From contig JAEUKO010000013.1 of NCBI GenBank assembly GCA_016794285.1, positions 1 through 32,399 of the forward strand: a stretch of 32,399 bases of DNA. Direction: 5' to 3'. The position numbers were made by a program, and so were the translations under genes. The number at the start of each line of letters is the position of its first letter. The first letter of the stretch is position 1. The stretch comes from UBA1573 sp016794285 (GTDB lineage Bacteria; Pseudomonadota; Alphaproteobacteria; Micavibrionales; Micavibrionaceae). Positions 25,744-32,104 of this stretch are shown here, piece by piece. The notes beneath the pieces were generated by a model, which had not been told where the DNA came from, made no database searches, and was given only the letters and a program-made list of their open reading frames with translations.

Positions 25744-26565
25744 ATGAAAATTCTTGTTGTGGACCGTGATGCCTTATCGGCCAATCTAATCAAATCAAGG
25801 CTAGAGCCAACGGGTCATATTGTCGAGATTCAAGCCGGCAAAACCGAAGTTTTGGATATGGTCTCTCAGCAGGGATGGGATATTGTGTTCCTAGATCCTT
25901 CTCCACTCACCAACGCCAAGCCTTTGGTTATGAATATCAGGCGGAATGTCCGCCGCAATGTCTATATGATTCTGTCTTCTGAATCCTTGAACGAAAAAGA
26001 CGCCCTGCTTTCAGGGTTTAACGACTTCATTGCCAAACCGCTTGATCCGGCTGAATTTGACACAAAAATTCAAACAGCAGGACGACTCAACGGGTTTTTG
26101 CGCCATTTGGCAAACGAAGCAGAAGATTACCCCAGTGCCGGCGGCGTCATTGCCAAGTCCGCATTTAACCAGTTGTTTCTCTCTTGCATGGACCGAGCAG
26201 ACCGGTACGGCGAAGTTGCCTATGTTGTGCTGATCAGTTTTGAAAACTTTATCACCGTATCGGCGAATGACGGCCCTTACGAAGCAGAGGTCGTGTCAGC
26301 AAAACTTGCTCAACACCTCGTCCGCCTGCGCCGCCAGTCCGACATTATTGCCCAGATCAGACCCAATGAATATGCCTTGCTTTTGCTGCGAACGCTTTCA
26401 GATGCAGAGCCTCTGGACGCAACAAGTCGCTTTGCAGAATCTCTTTCCAAATGTATCGATTTACCAACAAACCCCTTGATGGATATTGAGATCAAAATTT
26501 CTTTGATGAAAATTCCAACAGGGTCCATTCTGACCGAACACCACATGACCTTGCGTCAGGAGTAG
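25744..26565 (+). CDS. Response-regulator receiver protein with degenerate GGDEF-like domain
   Basis: A 273-aa cytoplasmic signalling protein. Residues 1-~115 are a CheY-like receiver: MKILVVDRD supplies the acidic pair (Asp7, Asp9), Asp51 in DIVFLDPSP is the likely phosphorylation site, Ser78 fills the switch position, and Lys98 in FIAKPLDP is conserved. Residues ~135-265 have the layout of a GGDEF domain, but the signature reads RPNEY (206-210) where GGDEF/GGEEF is expected. Diguanylate cyclase activity is therefore unlikely; it may bind nucleotide or act only as a dimerisation or output module. It heads a plus-strand operon and is divergent from the DotA-like cluster, whose regulatory region it shares. 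No histidine kinase gene is adjacent. Confidence 0.85.
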   Translation: MKILVVDRDALSANLIKSRLEPTGHIVEIQAGKTEVLDMVSQQGWDIVFLDPSPLTNAKPLVMNIRRNVRRNVYMILSSESLNEKDALLSGFNDFIAKPLDPAEFDTKIQTAGRLNGFLRHLANEAEDYPSAGGVIAKSAFNQLFLSCMDRADRYGEVAYVVLISFENFITVSANDGPYEAEVVSAKLAQHLVRLRRQSDIIAQIRPNEYALLLLRTLSDAEPLDATSRFAESLSKCIDLPTNPLMDIEIKISLMKIPTGSILTEHHMTLRQE

Positions 26566-26587
26566 GAAAAGAAAGGGGGGAGCCTGT

Positions 26588-26971
26588 ATGACCTTGCGCC
26601 AAATCCTGCCCCTTCTTCTGCCTTTGCTTTTGGTCAGTTTATCTGGTTGCGCCCTATTCGAAGGAGAAGCAAAGCCCCGCCCGGGTGTTCGTGAGGCAAA
26701 AGCCTGTTATTCAATGCTGCAAAAGAACCCTCAAGCAATTCCCGGGTACTTTATTGAATCGTGTAGCAATCGAGGCGCATGGGTCGTTGAGCAAATAGAC
26801 GAACAAGGTCTTTTGCTTGCTAAATACGATTTCGTAAACCTCTCTTATGCAGGGCAAGAAACGGGGGGAGGCTTTATCGAAATAACAGCACTGGGGGAAG
26901 ACCGCATGGTCGCCTTCCGGCAACTGGAAGCTCAAATCAATCAGGCTTTGCTGCAACTTGATCGCTCGTGA
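26588..26971 (+). CDS. Small lipoprotein of unknown function
   Basis: A 127-aa predicted lipoprotein. A very hydrophobic signal (MTLRQILPLLLPLLLVSLSGC) ends in the lipobox LSGC with Cys21 as lipidation site. The rest is short and compact, with two further cysteines (in AKACYSML and IESCSNRG) that could pair in the periplasm. I do not recognise the family. A strong ribosome-binding site (GGGGGGAG) precedes the ATG, which lies 22 bases after the receiver gene. Place in the operon suggests a role linked to the following polysaccharide-export-like genes, which is inference. Confidence 0.82.
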   Translation: MTLRQILPLLLPLLLVSLSGCALFEGEAKPRPGVREAKACYSMLQKNPQAIPGYFIESCSNRGAWVVEQIDEQGLLLAKYDFVNLSYAGQETGGGFIEITALGEDRMVAFRQLEAQINQALLQLDRS

Positions 26972-27026
26972 AGTCTCTTCAAAAAAACCTATTGTTGCCC
27001 GCCCCGAAAAAAGAGATAGTCAGGCC

Positions 27027-27458
27027 ATGACAATCAGAAAGAAATTACAGATCGTTTTGTTGGCATCTTTGTTCATGGGGCCACAGGCAGCGTATTCTGA
27101 AGGATTTGATCTCCTAAGTGCCGACCGCATTGAGATACAAAAACACCAAGATATGCCCACTTCAATAGACAAGGGTTCAGTAACTCCACAAAATACTTCT
27201 CAGTCTCGTACTTTATCAGGGTTTCAACCAAAGGACCTTGTGCGCGTCAGTGTTTACGGAGAACCAGACCTAAGCAAGACATACCAAATTGATGACCTTG
27301 GGAAGATTTACGTTCCCTTGATTGGAGCGGTAAAAGCTGTGGGACAATCAAGAGAAGGACTTGAGAATGATATTCGCCAACGTCTCAAGAAAGGTTATCT
27401 TCTCAAGCCCAAAGTAACCGTTGATGTTCCGGCTTGGCCCTGCGCTGAGAAGCCTTAA
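27027..27458 (+). CDS. Shortened polysaccharide-export (Wza/PES-like) protein
   Basis: A 143-aa periplasmic protein. The ATG at 27027 is chosen, not the open frame's earlier start at 26958, because it begins a signal peptide (MTIRKKLQIVLLASLFMGPQAAYS) and the earlier part overlaps the lipoprotein gene. Residues ~66-134 match the PES domain of capsule and exopolysaccharide exporters: FQPKDLVRVSVYGEPDLSKTYQID, GKIYVPLIGAV, then GYLLKPKVTVDV. Normal family members continue into one or more SLBB domains and often an outer-membrane helix; this one stops at VPAWPCAEKP. It lacks a lipobox. Neither other forward frame over the end resumes the expected sequence, so it looks truncated, not simply frameshifted. 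It may be vestigial or a minimal periplasmic partner of the next gene. Confidence 0.78.
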   Translation: MTIRKKLQIVLLASLFMGPQAAYSEGFDLLSADRIEIQKHQDMPTSIDKGSVTPQNTSQSRTLSGFQPKDLVRVSVYGEPDLSKTYQIDDLGKIYVPLIGAVKAVGQSREGLENDIRQRLKKGYLLKPKVTVDVPAWPCAEKP

Positions 27459-27469
27459 AGAGGTATGGT

Positions 27470-29173
27470 TTGAACAAAAGATTCTCTCGTTCTCTGCAAC
27501 TGGTGGTCTGGACCTGTGCGATGTCGCTAGGGGCAACGTCTTTGCTATTATCAAGCGTTCCAGCCAGCTATGAAGCACGAACCTTGCTGACTATTTCTAC
27601 AGAAGCCTTCTCTTCTGCTTTGCCTTCATGGATCAAACACGGCTCTTCTCCCCAAGAATTTTACATTGCCCAAACAGCTCCCACTCCAGAACAAGCGGTC
27701 ATGAAAGCCAATCGGCTTGCCAGTTTTTTTGTACAAAAATCTCAGCCGCGCACGTCCGAACCGAAAGCCTCTATTGAAAAGGCCATTTCCAAACTCGGCG
27801 ATGCTGAGTTAGAGGCGATCAAAAAACAAATTCAAAAACTGGAAGACGATCTTAAAAAAATATCTGCTCCAGTTCCTGTAGATCAGGGTCAAAGAAAAGA
27901 ACCAGACGAACTGACCCAGACCCTCAAAAAAAATCCTGAGACGGTTTTAACCTCAGAGCAAGTGGACCAATTGGGCGTGGCGAAGGGAGAGTATCTCTCT
28001 TATCAAGCTAGCTTGCGAGAGCACCAAAGAATGGCCAAAATTTATGGCCCTCTTCATCCAAAATGGAATGCGCAAAAATCCCGTGAGTCCTCACAGCGAA
28101 CACAACTTCTCACCGCATTGGATCGGCTAAGCTCTCAGTCTTTTGCTTCCGTACCTGCAACAGAAGCGGCCCCTTCTGTTGATCCTTCCGCCGTTCAAAA
28201 ACAAATTGATTTCTTGCGCGGCCTTCTGGTGCAAGCACAAGAGAAACAGGCAACCGTTCTTCCCGAAGTCGAGGAAAAACCGTCTCGCCTAGACGCTCCT
28301 CGCATCACTCAATTTGCCATTCTTCCAGAACACCCCATCTTCCCCAAATGGCCGGAAACCTTTGCTTTGGCTTTCCTACTCTCCCTTCTGGCCGGAGGCT
28401 TCATTGTTGCCTACGACCACCGCTACCGAAAAAAGTTTCTTGGGCCAGAAGAACTGGAAGAAGAGCTTGGCATCGCCTGTTTTGGGTCTCTTTCTGGACG
28501 AGATATACTCCGCGAAGAGCCTGCCGATACAGTTCTTCGCACATCAGGAATGGAGATTATAGCCAAGGTCAAAGCTCTGCGGACCGTTCTCAATATGCTC
28601 GGAACCCGCGAAGGAAAAAAACCAAAAGTCTTTCTCATCGCCGAAGATTCTCCTAGCTTCTCCACTGCTCTTCTCGCCGTCTGGCTTGGCCGCCTCGCAA
28701 CGCGCAGCGGTGAGAAAGTCCTGTTGATTGATGCCGATTTTCATCAGGCGAATGTGAGCAAACTTCTCAAACTGAACCCACAAAGAACTCTTCCAGATTA
28801 CCTAGCGGGACAAGGGCGCATTGAGGATGTATTGGATCGCTCAACCGCCTCTGATTTACACTTGATCGCGGCGACAAAAGTTCCCCATTCGGCAGCGGAT
28901 TTGTTGTCTTCTGAGCGCATGAAAAACTTGATCCGCTCTTTTTCTCAGTTCTATGACACGGTTATTATGGTGGCTCCTGCTGGCTCGCGCTATCCCGAGG
29001 GACTGGCCCTTGCGGGCTTGGCAGATCAGGTTCTTTTGTGCGTTGTGGCCCAGACCTCTTCTCGCAAAGCGTGCCGCGCTCTGGTTCGCCCTCTTCTGAC
29101 CTTGGGCTTCAAAAACGCGTGCAGCGTCTTCCTCGAAGATTTTCCTTCTGAGTCCCCTACAGGACTTGTTTAA
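27470..29173 (+). CDS. Wzz/Wzc-like chain-length protein with degenerate BY-kinase domain
   Basis: A 567-aa inner-membrane protein with two membrane helices (~8-30 and ~297-316) around a periplasmic coiled-coil region (~100-260), as in polysaccharide co-polymerases. The cytoplasmic part (~330-567) has the BY-kinase/ParA-like fold with a good Walker A' (KVLLIDADF, 416-424). The Walker A position reads AEDSPSFSTA (391-400) with no Gly-Lys, the Walker B position reads DTVIMVAPAG (496-505) without the expected Asp, and the C-terminus has no tyrosine cluster. ATP binding and autophosphorylation are therefore doubtful. The start is TTG at 27470 with GAGG six bases ahead, 11 bases after the PES-like stop. 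It ends the operon; no polymerase or glycosyltransferase genes are present. Confidence 0.85.
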   Translation: MNKRFSRSLQLVVWTCAMSLGATSLLLSSVPASYEARTLLTISTEAFSSALPSWIKHGSSPQEFYIAQTAPTPEQAVMKANRLASFFVQKSQPRTSEPKASIEKAISKLGDAELEAIKKQIQKLEDDLKKISAPVPVDQGQRKEPDELTQTLKKNPETVLTSEQVDQLGVAKGEYLSYQASLREHQRMAKIYGPLHPKWNAQKSRESSQRTQLLTALDRLSSQSFASVPATEAAPSVDPSAVQKQIDFLRGLLVQAQEKQATVLPEVEEKPSRLDAPRITQFAILPEHPIFPKWPETFALAFLLSLLAGGFIVAYDHRYRKKFLGPEELEEELGIACFGSLSGRDILREEPADTVLRTSGMEIIAKVKALRTVLNMLGTREGKKPKVFLIAEDSPSFSTALLAVWLGRLATRSGEKVLLIDADFHQANVSKLLKLNPQRTLPDYLAGQGRIEDVLDRSTASDLHLIAATKVPHSAADLLSSERMKNLIRSFSQFYDTVIMVAPAGSRYPEGLALAGLADQVLLCVVAQTSSRKACRALVRPLLTLGFKNACSVFLEDFPSESPTGLV

Positions 29174-29180
29174 CACTCAA

Positions 29181-29248
29181 TTTAACCCTATAAACGATGA
29201 AAGATTCCACTCACCTCTGGAGTAAATTTGGGTGGCAGGTCAGTAAAC
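29181..29248. repeat. Left copy of 68-bp imperfect inverted repeat flanking the orphan gene
   Basis: This stretch aligns without gaps to the reverse complement of 30088-30155 with 51 of 68 identities by hand count. Conserved blocks include ACCCTATAA, ATGAAAGA, TAAATTT and GGCAGGTC. The end nearest the gene (TGTTTACTGACCTGCC, minus reading) looks like an insertion-sequence tip, but no transposase is present. Confidence 0.65.
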
Positions 29249-29303
29249 AGAAACACCACCGCAGGCAGTTTTCCTGAACCTCACAATAGAAAGAATTGTT
29301 ATT

Positions 29304-30077
29304 ATGTTTGAAGAAGTATCACAATTTTATAAAAGGATTCGTAACGGTACCAATCATCGTTACTGCTCATGGGAACACTGTTATAATTTTTTCCAGTCAA
29401 ACGAAAGGACAAACTATGATTTGGCAGCTCTAAATCTGGGTTTCTACTTAGCAAGCTGGGGGATGTATCGTGGTTCAAGCTTTCTTCTACAAAAAGATTA
29501 CAAGGTTCATGTTGGCGCAGTAAAAATAATCCAAGACAAGGAATACGGTGTTCTGCGCGGTATTTCTTTAGAAGGTTTTACAGAGGAAAAGATTGACCTA
29601 CTTTTTGGTTTAATTGAACAGTTGAGAGAGTACTATAACGAGATTAAATTTTCAGTTCTCCATTTAGGTAATAACAACGATACGACAGACACATTGATAA
29701 CAAAAGCCCTCATGGGGACATTGGGGTGTATTCCTGCATATGACCGATTCTTTATAAAAGGAATCAATGAGTCTGCGGAACTGAGGGTTGGTTTGAATAA
29801 AGAAAACTTTAAAGCCTTGCTTGAATGGTGCAAGAATAATCCGGTTCCTGATAATATCAGGCAAGACATTCCTGCTCAATACCCAATTATGAAGATTATT
29901 GATATGTATTTCTGGCGTATCGGGGAGATAAAGTTAACCAATGATGCAATTGCAAAAGCCAACGAAGAACTTGGGAGGCTCGGTGAGCTTAATTCTCCTG
30001 ATGGAAAACAACGTCTAAGAAAAAAACATCTCGAACAAAAAATTGTTCAATATCAAAATGTATTGCATGGAAAGTAG
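29304..30077 (+). CDS. Orphan accessory protein of unknown function
   Basis: A 257-aa protein, predicted cytoplasmic, with no signal peptide. It is rich in aromatic residues in its N-terminal third (WEHCYNFFQSN, ALNLGFYLASWGMYRGSSF). It has a central alpha/beta-looking part (GVLRGISLEGFTEEKIDLLF) and a Lys/Glu-rich, probably coiled-coil C-terminus (~215-257). The WEHCYNFF and LGFYLASWGMYRGSSFL strings resemble uncharacterised proteins I associate with bacterial accessory regions, but I cannot name a family or function. The ATG at 29304 has only a weak purine-rich ribosome-binding site. Base composition is visibly more AT-rich than the neighbours, and the gene lies between imperfect inverted repeats, both signs of transfer. 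Confidence 0.75.
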   Translation: MFEEVSQFYKRIRNGTNHRYCSWEHCYNFFQSNERTNYDLAALNLGFYLASWGMYRGSSFLLQKDYKVHVGAVKIIQDKEYGVLRGISLEGFTEEKIDLLFGLIEQLREYYNEIKFSVLHLGNNNDTTDTLITKALMGTLGCIPAYDRFFIKGINESAELRVGLNKENFKALLEWCKNNPVPDNIRQDIPAQYPIMKIIDMYFWRIGEIKLTNDAIAKANEELGRLGELNSPDGKQRLRKKHLEQKIVQYQNVLHGK

Positions 30078-30087
30078 AAACCCTGGT

Positions 30088-30155
30088 ATGTAACGACCTG
30101 CCGTCTAAATTTAATCCAGTTTTGAGTAGAGTCTTTCATGGGTTATAGGGTTTAG
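30088..30155. repeat. Right copy of 68-bp imperfect inverted repeat
   Basis: Partner of 29181-29248, inverted. It begins ten bases after the orphan gene's stop. Its gene-proximal end reads TGTAACGACCTGCC, resembling the outer end of IS3-type elements (inference; no orfA/orfB follows). Sequence from here to 30273 holds no gene I can support. Confidence 0.65.
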
Positions 30156-30273
30156 GCTGCTCGACCGTCAAGAGCCCTGCACAGACAGTGTCTTGTAGGA
30201 GTGTGATGTTTGTTTTTTTACCTCCTATTCTGTGTACAAATTCAGGCAATGACGAAATAGAGAATGAAAAATG

Positions 30274-30379
30274 TCTATAAAACTCCGCGCCGCAACACCG
30301 TATGCCTATCATGGGACTTATCCCCTCACCCTATCCCTCTCCCGCAAGGGGAGAGGGAGGGAAGTCTAGACTCCGGCCC
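30274..30379 (+). repeat. 106-bp dispersed repeat, copy 1
   Basis: Direct repeat of 30868-30973, differing at 5 of 106 positions by hand count, with no gaps. Each copy carries a REP-like hairpin; here CCCTCTCCC (30335-30343), loop, GGGAGAGGG (30349-30357). The flanks are unrelated, so the repeat unit itself was duplicated or inserted. Confidence 0.85.
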
Positions 30380-30479
30380 CTTTCATCAGGGCCACCAGTG
30401 TTTTTTTTCCCGTACGCAGAAAAACGGTTCCAAATCGGGTTGTCTCAGACGATATAGCTGAGCAGAAAAATACTTATAC

Positions 30480-30614
30480 GTCATTCCGGCGGTGTTTTTC
30501 TCTGTGAGAAAAACTTACACGGCCGGAATCCATATGTGCGCAGCTGCGCTGCGCCTCGATTTCTGGATCCCGTTCGTGCAAATTCCCGCTTCGCGGAAAT
30601 GCCAACGGGATGAC
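30480..30614. repeat. Compound palindromic intergenic element
   Basis: The element begins GTCATTCC and ends GGGATGAC. Inside, ATTCCGGC (30483-30490) pairs with GCCGGAAT (30522-30529), enclosing a second hairpin GTTTTTCTC (30494-30502)/GAGAAAAAC (30506-30514). ATCCCGTT (30567-30574) pairs with AACGGGAT (30604-30611), enclosing a third hairpin built on TTCC/GGAA around CGCTTCGCG. This layout resembles palindromic elements scattered through alphaproteobacterial genomes. Confidence 0.75.
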
Positions 30615-30650
30615 AAAGTAATTATGGGCTTGGCTATAGTTCTATATTAG

Positions 30651-30797
30651 ACCTGTTGCAAAAGTCCGTCATCGCCCGAATTTGGCGTAAGACAAATTCT
30701 AGGGCGATCCATAGCGCGTTGATATTTCTGGATTCCCTTAGAATTTTTTTATCAAAAAATTCAGGGAATGACGCGGTCTAGGACTTTTGCAACAGGT
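30651..30797. mobile_element. 147-bp MITE-like element with 17-bp perfect terminal inverted repeats
   Basis: ACCTGTTGCAAAAGTCC (30651-30667) is repeated exactly inverted at 30781-30797. The interior has no coding capacity but contains two hairpins: ATCGCCCGAATTTG (30671-30684) with CAAATTC/GGGCGAT (30693-30708), and ATTCCCT plus GAATTTTTT (30732-30749) with AAAAAATTCAGGGAAT (30754-30769). The size, termini and lack of ORF fit a non-autonomous transposon remnant. ATATT occurs near both ends, but not flush with the left terminus, so no target-site duplication is claimed. Confidence 0.75.
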
Positions 30798-30867
30798 ATA
30801 TTTATGAAAATATAATCCCTTTCTTGCCATACTGTCTTTGAACAATAGAGAACAGAGGGGCGAAATA

Positions 30868-30973
30868 TCTATAAAACTCCACGCCGCAACACCGTATGCC
30901 TATCATGGGACTTACCCCCTCACCCTATCCCTCTCCCGCAAGGGGAGAGGGAAGGAAATCTGGACTCCGGCCC
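30868..30973 (+). repeat. 106-bp dispersed repeat, copy 2
   Basis: Second copy of the repeat at 30274-30379, same orientation, with the same CCCTCTCCC/GGGAGAGGG hairpin. It ends 30 bases before the first LexA-type box. The stretch from 30078 to 31002 holds only repeats; the one open frame over copy 1 has no coding character. Confidence 0.85.
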
Positions 30974-31002
30974 ACACAGCCCTTTTGCCCGAGACGCAAA
31001 AA

Positions 31003-31017
31003 GAACAAAGTTAGAAC
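31003..31017. promoter_or_regulatory. LexA-type (SOS) box 1
   Basis: GAAC (31003-31006), seven bases, GAAC (31014-31017). GTTC-N7-GTTC, whose complement is GAAC-N7-GAAC, is the alphaproteobacterial LexA operator. It sits just upstream of the -35 element of the promoter at 31026-31054. Confidence 0.7.
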
Positions 31018-31025
31018 AAAATAGC

Positions 31026-31054
31026 TTGACATTCGAACATAAATAGAACATAAC
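31026..31054 (+). promoter_or_regulatory. SOS-type promoter upstream of the phage-like gene
   Basis: Consensus -35 TTGACA (31026-31031), 17-base spacer, -10 CATAAC (31049-31054, 4/6). Predicted start is near 31061. One LexA-type box lies just upstream of the -35 and the other fills the spacer, a classical repressed arrangement. Confidence 0.65.
31035..31049. promoter_or_regulatory. LexA-type (SOS) box 2
   Basis: GAAC (31035-31038), seven bases, GAAC (31046-31049), inside the promoter spacer. The four GAAC half-sites start at 31003, 31014, 31035 and 31046, offsets of 11, 21 and 11, so all lie on roughly the same face of the helix. Cooperative binding of two LexA dimers is plausible. Confidence 0.72.
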
Positions 31055-31108
31055 AGAAACTGTCAGCGAGATTCTGTGTCTTGTTTGTAGTTTCCCTCCT
31101 GTTTGACT

Positions 31109-31148
31109 GGCCCGTTCTGGTTTCCCTTCCAGAGCGGGCCAATTTTTT
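31109..31148 (+). terminator. Intrinsic terminator/attenuator between SOS promoter and next gene
   Basis: GGCCCGTTCTGG (31109-31120) pairs with CCAGAGCGGGCC (31129-31140), 12 bp with a single G-U wobble, followed by AATTTTTT. It lies ~50 bases after the predicted transcription start and 30 bases before the 112-aa gene. It must either end a short RNA or attenuate that gene. Confidence 0.85.
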
Positions 31149-31177
31149 AGCCCCTTTGTTTAGGAGAATATAATATT

Positions 31178-31516
31178 ATGTCTAACTTTTTACCGACCGA
31201 TGATAACAATCACCCTATTCCTGCTTTGCGATTCCGCAATGGCGGCGCGCATAAAATTGTAGCGGGAGCAAGCTCTACCCGAAACAGCGTGGCGTTTGAT
31301 GCCGAAGTTCAGGTTGTCTCTCTCTATGCCAGCGTTCCGGTTTATCTCCGCTTTGGCGGAAGCGGCGTTGTGGCCACCACCAGCGACCATTATTTCCCAG
31401 CCGGAGTCTATTATGATGTCGCCATAGGCGGTGAGGAATCTGCCCAGAGTTCTTTTCTGGCCGTTCTTCGGGCCGACACCACAGACGGGATGGTCTATCT
31501 GTCCGAGAAAATTTAA
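31178..31516 (+). CDS. Small phage-structural-like beta protein (112 aa), candidate SOS-regulated gene
   Basis: A compact, cysteine-free, beta-rich protein without signal peptide. The core pattern NSVAFDAEVQVVSLYASVPVYLRFGG...TTSDHYFPAGVYYDVAIGG resembles small phage head/tail decoration-type proteins that begin with an N-terminal arm and present a strand-rich sandwich (family resemblance by eye, unnamed). AGGAG (31162-31166) lies 11 bases before the ATG. Upstream are a promoter with two LexA-type boxes and an intervening terminator. No other phage gene is in the window, so it may be a prophage or gene-transfer-agent relic, or a domesticated protein. Its stop codon abuts the convergent recR stop with no spacer. 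Confidence 0.8.
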   Translation: MSNFLPTDDNNHPIPALRFRNGGAHKIVAGASSTRNSVAFDAEVQVVSLYASVPVYLRFGGSGVVATTSDHYFPAGVYYDVAIGGEESAQSSFLAVLRADTTDGMVYLSEKI

Positions 31517-32104
31517 TTAGCCTCTGGCTTTGAGGGCCGTCATGATGGTGCCATCGTCGAGATAATCTAGTTCGCCTCCGACTGGTACGCCGTGAGCGAG
31601 GCGAGAAATTTTGACCGGAAGGTCTTGCAGCATATCCATGATAACATGGGCGGTCGATTGCCCGTCCACTGTGGCACTCAAAGCCAAAATGACTTCCTGC
31701 GGTTGCAAGGACTCCGTCCGCGTGCGGAGTTCGTGCAATCGCAAATCTTCAGGACGCACCCCATCAAGGGCAGAAAGAACCCCGCCCAAAATATGATACA
31801 AACCCCGATAGCCGCCAGTGCGCTCCAAAGCCCACAAATCAGCAACACTGGCCACGACACACAGCAAGCGTTTATCGCGGCTCTGGTCAAGGCAGAGACG
31901 GCACGGATCGGTATGGTCGAGATTGCCGCACAAGGCACAAGACTTAATCGTTGTCGCGGTTTGATCGAGGGTCCGCATCAAAGGCAATAAAGATTCCTCT
32001 TTGCGGTTAATCAAGTGAAGGGCGGCTCGCCGCGCCGAGCGCGGGCCCAGCCCGGGCAAAGAGGCCAGTTGGCGGATCAGTTGGTCCAGTGGCCCGTCAT
32101 TCAT
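31517..32104 (-). CDS. recR: Recombination mediator RecR
   Basis: A 195-aa DNA-repair protein acting with RecO (and RecF) to load RecA at gaps. Domains: N-terminal helix-hairpin-helix LASLPGLGPRSARRAALHL; a C4 zinc finger with Cys56, Cys59, Cys68 and Cys71 (CALCGNLDHTDPCRLC); a Toprim domain beginning LLCVVASVADLWALERTGGYRGLYHILGG; and a C-terminal part with LARGVPVG-like LAHGVPVGGELDYLDDGT. The length fits the family (~200). The ATG at 32104 is chosen; a GTG one codon upstream is possible. It overlaps the end of the upstream gene by a few bases. The usual neighbour ybaB/dnaX does not lie directly upstream, where a flavoprotein gene sits instead. Confidence 0.97.
   Translation of the reverse strand: MNDGPLDQLIRQLASLPGLGPRSARRAALHLINRKEESLLPLMRTLDQTATTIKSCALCGNLDHTDPCRLCLDQSRDKRLLCVVASVADLWALERTGGYRGLYHILGGVLSALDGVRPEDLRLHELRTRTESLQPQEVILALSATVDGQSTAHVIMDMLQDLPVKISRLAHGVPVGGELDYLDDGTIMTALKARG

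Noticed and set aside
27400..27475. Frameshift joining the short PES gene to the next gene
   Set aside because: Reading the alternative frames over this stretch gives no SLBB-like continuation, and the next gene has its own ribosome-binding site and a different domain.
30264..30461. 65-aa open frame in the accessory region
   Set aside because: It reads through the 106-bp hairpin repeat (HPIPLPQGEREG is the usual translation of such a repeat) and has no ribosome-binding site.
30641..30806. Target-site duplication flanking the 147-bp element
   Set aside because: ATATT occurs on both sides but is two bases away from the left terminus, so it is not a flush direct repeat and may be chance in AT-rich DNA.
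30274..30973. Possible CRISPR-like array from the repeated sequences
   Set aside because: Only two copies, 106 bp long and 594 bp apart, with no regular spacing and no cas genes.
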